Source: Actinomycetota bacterium (GTDB taxonomy: Bacteria > Actinomycetota > UBA4738). Taken from it: 35,904 nt of DNA. Both the position numbers and the translations under genes were made by a program. The stretch covers positions 2,524 through 38,427 of the forward strand of contig VAYJ01000004.1 of NCBI GenBank assembly GCA_005888465.1. Reading direction: 5' to 3'. Under the pieces are notes generated by a model that was given only the letters and a program-made list of their open reading frames with translations, ran no database searches and was not told the origin of the DNA. The stretch's first letter is position 1. Each line of letters starts with the position of its first letter. Positions 33,095 through 35,904 of the stretch are shown piece by piece.

Positions 33095-34049
33095 GGGGCT
33101 GGTCAAGCACTTTCCGCTCGGGGGGCCGGGGGAGTGGCTCGACCGCGTGCGCGGCCACGCGCCCAAGGCGGTGCGTGCCGTGGACGGCGTCTCCTTCGCC
33201 GTCGAGCCGGGCGAGACGCTCGGCCTCGTCGGGGAGTCCGGCTGCGGCAAGTCCACCGTCGCCCGGTTGATCCTCCGTCTCGTCGACCCCACCGGCGGCC
33301 ACGTGCGCTTCGGCGATGTGAACCTCACCGCGCTCGCTGGCGAGCCGCTGCGCCGCCAGCGCCGAAATCTCCAGATGGTCTTCCAGGACCCGACCGCCTC
33401 GCTGAACCCGCGGCTCAGCGTCCGCCGCGCCGTGGAGGAGCCGTTGCGCCGTCACAGCACGCTGAGGGCGGCGGAGCGGCGCGAACGGGCGGCGCAGGTA
33501 CTGGCTCGCGTCGGGCTCGAGCGCGAGCTCCTCGACCGCTACCCGCACGAGCTCTCGGGGGGCCAGCGCCAGCGGGTGAATATCGCGCGCGCCATTGTCA
33601 CCGAGCCCCGTTTCGTCGTGCTGGACGAGCCGACCTCCTCGCTCGACGTGTCGCTCCGCGCGAAGGCGATCCTCCTCCTCGCCGAGCTGCGCGCCACGCT
33701 CGGCATGAGCTACCTGTTCATCTCGCACGACCTCGCCACCGTGAAGTACCTCGCCGGCCGCGTCGCCGTCATGTACCTGGGGACAATCGTGGAGGAGGCG
33801 TCCACGGCGGAGCTATTCCGGCAGCCGCGCCACCCATATACGAAAGCGCTTCTGTCGGCCGTCCCCGTCCCCGACCCCACGGTCCAGCGGGAACGCTTGG
33901 TGCTGAGGGGCGAGGTCCCAAGCCCCATCGACATCCCCGCCGGCTGCCGGCTGCGCGGGCGCTGCCCGCTCGCGCAGCCCGTCTGCGCCGAGCCCGTGAC
34001 CCTGCGCGAGGTGGCGCCGCGGCATCGCGTCGCCTGCCATCTCGCCTGA
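33075..34049 (+). CDS. dppF: Dpp/Opp-type ABC transporter ATPase (DppF-like)
   Basis: Second ATPase, 324 residues from ATG 33075, starting 20 bp inside the previous gene. Motifs: Walker A GESGCGKST, MVFQDPTASLNPRLSV, signature LSGGQRQRV, Walker B FVVLDEPTSSLD and H-loop ISHDLATVKYLAG. The C-terminal four-cysteine motif is GCRLRGRCPLAQPVC with VACH. It completes the importer and appears to be the last intact gene of the plus-strand operon; a ribosome site and start codon follow at 34058-34074 but lead nowhere. Confidence 0.94.
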   Translation: MPLLAVEGLVKHFPLGGPGEWLDRVRGHAPKAVRAVDGVSFAVEPGETLGLVGESGCGKSTVARLILRLVDPTGGHVRFGDVNLTALAGEPLRRQRRNLQMVFQDPTASLNPRLSVRRAVEEPLRRHSTLRAAERRERAAQVLARVGLERELLDRYPHELSGGQRQRVNIARAIVTEPRFVVLDEPTSSLDVSLRAKAILLLAELRATLGMSYLFISHDLATVKYLAGRVAVMYLGTIVEEASTAELFRQPRHPYTKALLSAVPVPDPTVQRERLVLRGEVPSPIDIPAGCRLRGRCPLAQPVCAEPVTLREVAPRHRVACHLA

Positions 34050-34071
34050 TCCGACAAAGGAGACCGATCGT

Positions 34072-34140
34072 ATGGAAGAAGGGAAGAGCGATGCGGACGT
34101 CCCCCAGGCTAATCTCGCGAGGGGTGCCCGCCACGGACGC
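34072..34140 (+). pseudogene. Start stub of a lost downstream gene
   Basis: An excellent AAAGGAGACCGATCGT leader precedes ATG 34072, which reads MEEGKSDADVPQANLARGAR and three more residues. From 34141 the DNA is the antisense of an LLM gene. The frame stays open to 34362 but there is only a shadow of that gene. This looks like the 5' end of a truncated operon gene, cut by a rearrangement that placed the LLM gene in opposite orientation. No family can be assigned from about 20 residues. Confidence 0.35.
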
Positions 34141-35106
34141 TCAACTCTCGCGAAGGGCCGGCCAGACCTCGCGGACGAAGAGCTCGAAGCTGCGCTGCTT
34201 GCGCTGCCCGTCCGGGCGCAGGAAGAACGTGGTGTTCAGGCCCGCGGTCTCCCGCGCGAGGGCGCGGAATCGCGCCAGCACCTCGGCGGGGGTGCCGGCG
34301 ATCCCCGCGACCTCCATCAGCGCGTCGCTCACCAGCGCGCTGTGGGCGACGTGCGACTTTAGGTGCTGCGTGTAGTCGTAGCCCCGCGCGAGCGCGTCGA
34401 CGTCAGGGCGCAGGTGCTCCAGCTCGGGCGGAAAGTGCTCGGGGTAGTACACGAAGTTGAGCAGACGCCGGGCCACGCCGCCCCGCGCGTCGTCCACCGC
34501 CTCGCCCCGATCGTGCGAGACGGCGAAGCCGACGTAGATGAGCACCGGCAGGTCGCGCAGGCTCCGGCCGGGCTCGCGCGCCGCGACCTCGACCCGATCG
34601 AGGGTGCGCCGCAGGTCCTGGGGCGTGCCGATGCAGGGCACGATGATGCCGTCGGCCGCCTCACAGGCGTAGGCGGCCAGTCGCGGCCCGTTGGCCGCCA
34701 CGTAGATCGGGATGTCGGCCTTCCGCTCGCGGAACTTCGCGCGGCAGATGTCCACCGCCTCCCGCACCTCGGCGATGCGCGCGGGCTGGCGGCCGAGCGT
34801 GCGCACCGCGTTGTCGCCGGCGCCGAGGCCCAGGATGCCGCGCCCGCCCGACAGCTCGTGGATGGTCAGCATGGCCCCGGCCGTCACGCGCGGGTGACGG
34901 GTCACGGGGTTGGTCACACCCGGACCAATGCGGACGCGGCCCGTGTTCACGGCGAGCAGGGCCGCCGTGGCCCAGGGATCGGGGAAGACGTCCTGCCCGT
35001 CGATGACCCACACGTTCTCGCACCCCGCGGCCTCGGCAAGCTGGGCCATCTCGATGTACCGGGGATGCGGGATGTCCTGCATCAGGAACAGATCGCACTT
35101 GACCAT
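34141..35106 (-). CDS. LLM-class F420/flavin-dependent oxidoreductase
   Basis: Second intact luciferase-like oxidoreductase, 321 residues, on the minus strand facing the Dpp operon tail to tail. ATG 35106 (MVKCDLFLMQDIPHPRYIEM) is the family-like start; upstream codons in the same frame are not family-like. Seen are GRVRIGPGVTNPVTRHPRVT, GLGAGDNAVRTLGRQPARIA and IPIYVAANGPRLAAYACEAA, the methylenetetrahydromethanopterin-reductase-like pattern. A TATATG box lies only about 10 bases upstream of the ATG, suggesting a very short leader. It is divergent from the decayed GntR regulator, which probably once controlled it. Confidence 0.88.
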   Translation of the reverse strand: MVKCDLFLMQDIPHPRYIEMAQLAEAAGCENVWVIDGQDVFPDPWATAALLAVNTGRVRIGPGVTNPVTRHPRVTAGAMLTIHELSGGRGILGLGAGDNAVRTLGRQPARIAEVREAVDICRAKFRERKADIPIYVAANGPRLAAYACEAADGIIVPCIGTPQDLRRTLDRVEVAAREPGRSLRDLPVLIYVGFAVSHDRGEAVDDARGGVARRLLNFVYYPEHFPPELEHLRPDVDALARGYDYTQHLKSHVAHSALVSDALMEVAGIAGTPAEVLARFRALARETAGLNTTFFLRPDGQRKQRSFELFVREVWPALRES

Positions 35107-35137
35107 GCCGCTACATATAGCACGGTGCGGGCGCGCC

Positions 35138-35166
35138 TTGACACGGTCGGAGGGGCCGGGTAGCGT
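35138..35166 (+). promoter_or_regulatory. Candidate sigma-70 promoter of the GntR pseudogene
   Basis: A perfect -35 TTGACA (35138-35143), a 17-bp spacer and TAGCGT (35161-35166, weak -10). Transcription would begin only a few bases before GTG 35178, giving a nearly leaderless mRNA. A direct repeat of GTGTACC (35178-35184 and 35191-35197) at the start could be part of an operator. Confidence 0.4.
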
Positions 35167-35177
35167 CAGGCCCACCT

Positions 35178-35570
35178 GTGTACCGGAACGGTGTACCAGA
35201 CACGCCGACCACCTCGGGTCAGATCTTCGCGCGGCTCATGCGCGACATCCTCTCCGGCAGCCTGCGCCCGCGCGATCAGCTCAGCGAGCGTGAGGTCGTC
35301 CAGCGCTTCGGCGTCAGCCGCACGCCTGCCCGCGAGGCGATCACGGCCTCTTCGAGAAGGGCTTCCTCGCGCGAGGGACGCGCGGAGCCGCCGTGGTGCG
35401 AGACATCGACTGCGACGAGCTCCGCGAGCTCTACGCCCTCCCATCTCCACCTCGAGGGCTGAGCGGCCGGCCTCACTGTGAAGCACATCACGCCCACGGA
35501 GATCGCCCGTCTCCAGGAGATCAGTCGGCGGTTCGAGAAGGTGGTGGGCGAGGATCAGGTATGGGCCCAC
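35178..35570 (+). pseudogene. Decayed GntR-family (FCD) regulator
   Basis: The N-terminal winged helix reads TTSGQIFARLMRDILSGSLR, PRDQLSEREVVQRFGVSRTP and AREAI in one frame. The wing and linker (LFEKGFLARGTRGAAVVRDI, DCDELRELYAL) continue in a second frame. The start of the FCD ligand domain (LTVKHITPTEIARLQEISRR, FEKVVGEDQ) is back in the first frame behind an in-frame TGA at 35460-35462. Two frameshifts plus one stop make it non-functional. Similarity ends near 35565, about 25 bp before palindrome copy 3, and most of the FCD domain is missing. It lies divergent from the LLM gene that it may once have regulated. Confidence 0.8.
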
Positions 35571-35829
35571 TCCGTTCAGGACTGCTCCGATGTGTTCGTA
35601 ACCGGTCGGTTGCGAACAGCTAGAGATATTCAGCTACGTGGTCTCTCCGAGAATCGGCGCTAGTAGCCAGTAGTCGGCCGGTTGAAGCGCCAATCAGACA
35701 GCCTTTCGAGATGCCACATCGAGGACGAAGAGTCCGAGACGACGGCACTGAGTTCACGCCCTAGGCCAGCCGGATCGCGAGGATTATTCACATTCTTCCT
35801 AACTCCTGAAAAGGGGGGACGTTAAAGGC
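35571..35829. other. Non-coding stretch with palindrome copy 3
   Basis: About 260 bp between the broken GntR gene and the tail of the last minus-strand gene. It contains palindrome copy 3 and otherwise nothing I can support. Composition is lower in GC than the flanking genes. Confidence 0.5.
35593..35618 (+). repeat. Palindromic repeat, copy 3 of 3
   Basis: Left arm TGTTCGTAACCG, centre GT, right arm CGGTTGCGAACA. Arms are identical to copy 2 and the centre differs. It lies just beyond the point where the GntR pseudogene loses similarity, so it may mark a recombination or insertion boundary. Confidence 0.8.
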
Positions 35830-35904
35830 TCAGCCCGCCTCCATGAACTCCAGCCCCAGGATCGCGTCGGCGAACTCGCTGGCGTCGATGCCGGCGATGT
35901 CGGA
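35830..35904 (-). CDS. C-terminal end of an unidentified protein (partial)
   Basis: A minus-strand frame is open from the window edge to TGA at 35832-35830 and reads SDIAGIDASEFADAILGLEF then MEAG. High-GC codon use and the sensible hydrophobic-acidic pattern suggest a genuine gene end, but 24 residues are too few to name a family. The start lies outside the window. Confidence 0.5.
   Translation of the reverse strand, partial: SDIAGIDASEFADAILGLEFMEAG

Noticed and set aside
1-35904. CRISPR array, phage genes, rRNA or tRNA genes
   Set aside because: No regularly spaced repeats, phage structural or integrase genes, or RNA-gene signatures were seen on either strand.

Overview
The window is high-GC DNA (roughly two-thirds G+C in the coding blocks) from a free-living bacterium with a scavenging, catabolic gene set. 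It carries three kinds of ABC importer (NitT/TauT-type, Liv-type, Dpp-type), two molybdenum hydroxylase loci, a Rieske oxygenase, LLM flavin oxidoreductases and hydantoinase/oxoprolinase subunits. This mix fits soil or sediment lineages such as Ca. Rokubacteria/Methylomirabilota, or high-GC Proteobacteria. No rRNA, tRNA or marker gene is present, so that placement is inference.

Layout. (1) 1-892: a lower-GC hypothetical membrane protein. (2) 1311-10647: a catabolic island with a plus-strand operon (Rieske oxygenase, M29-fold enzyme, ABC ATPase, permease, binding protein). A minus-strand orphan molybdenum hydroxylase large subunit follows, divergent from a signal-less binding protein and a NicX-like ring-cleaving dioxygenase. 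(3) 10672-11215: decayed minus-strand remains of a nitrilase-LLM gene pair. (4) 11251-21551: one minus-strand operon, hyuA, hyuB, PLP aminotransferase/aminomutase, livK, livH, livM, livG, livF. It contains two lesions: a deletion that fuses hyuA to hyuB in frame, and a 587-bp tandem duplication that creates a chimeric LivK-aminotransferase ORF. (5) 21576-22319: a low-GC spacer with a transposase tail. (6) 22369-34049: a tightly packed plus-strand operon with an IclR regulator, FAD, 2Fe-2S and Mo subunits of a molybdenum hydroxylase, an LLM oxidoreductase, a MoaD-like sulfur carrier, a HapK/RedY-like protein and a complete Dpp-type importer. (7) 34141-35904: a minus-strand LLM gene, a decayed GntR regulator, and the tail of a further minus-strand gene.

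The genes read as three import-and-degrade modules. The first looks suited to an N-heteroaromatic or similar aromatic compound: uptake, hydroxylation by Mo and Rieske enzymes, ring opening by a NicX-type Fe(II) enzyme. The second looks suited to a cyclic amide or amino-acid-like substrate: Liv uptake, Hyu hydrolysis, PLP chemistry. The third looks suited to a substrate taken in by a Dpp-type importer, with a Mo hydroxylase and a flavin enzyme under IclR control. Substrates are not determined by the sequence.

The least expected signal is a palindrome family. Three near-identical 26-28 nt sites (1081, 22136, 35593) share left arm TGTTCGTAACCG, a variable 2-base centre and right arm CGGTTGYGAACA. 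All lie in the same orientation, in lower-GC zones at module boundaries, and one sits where the GntR pseudogene breaks off. Their function is unknown.
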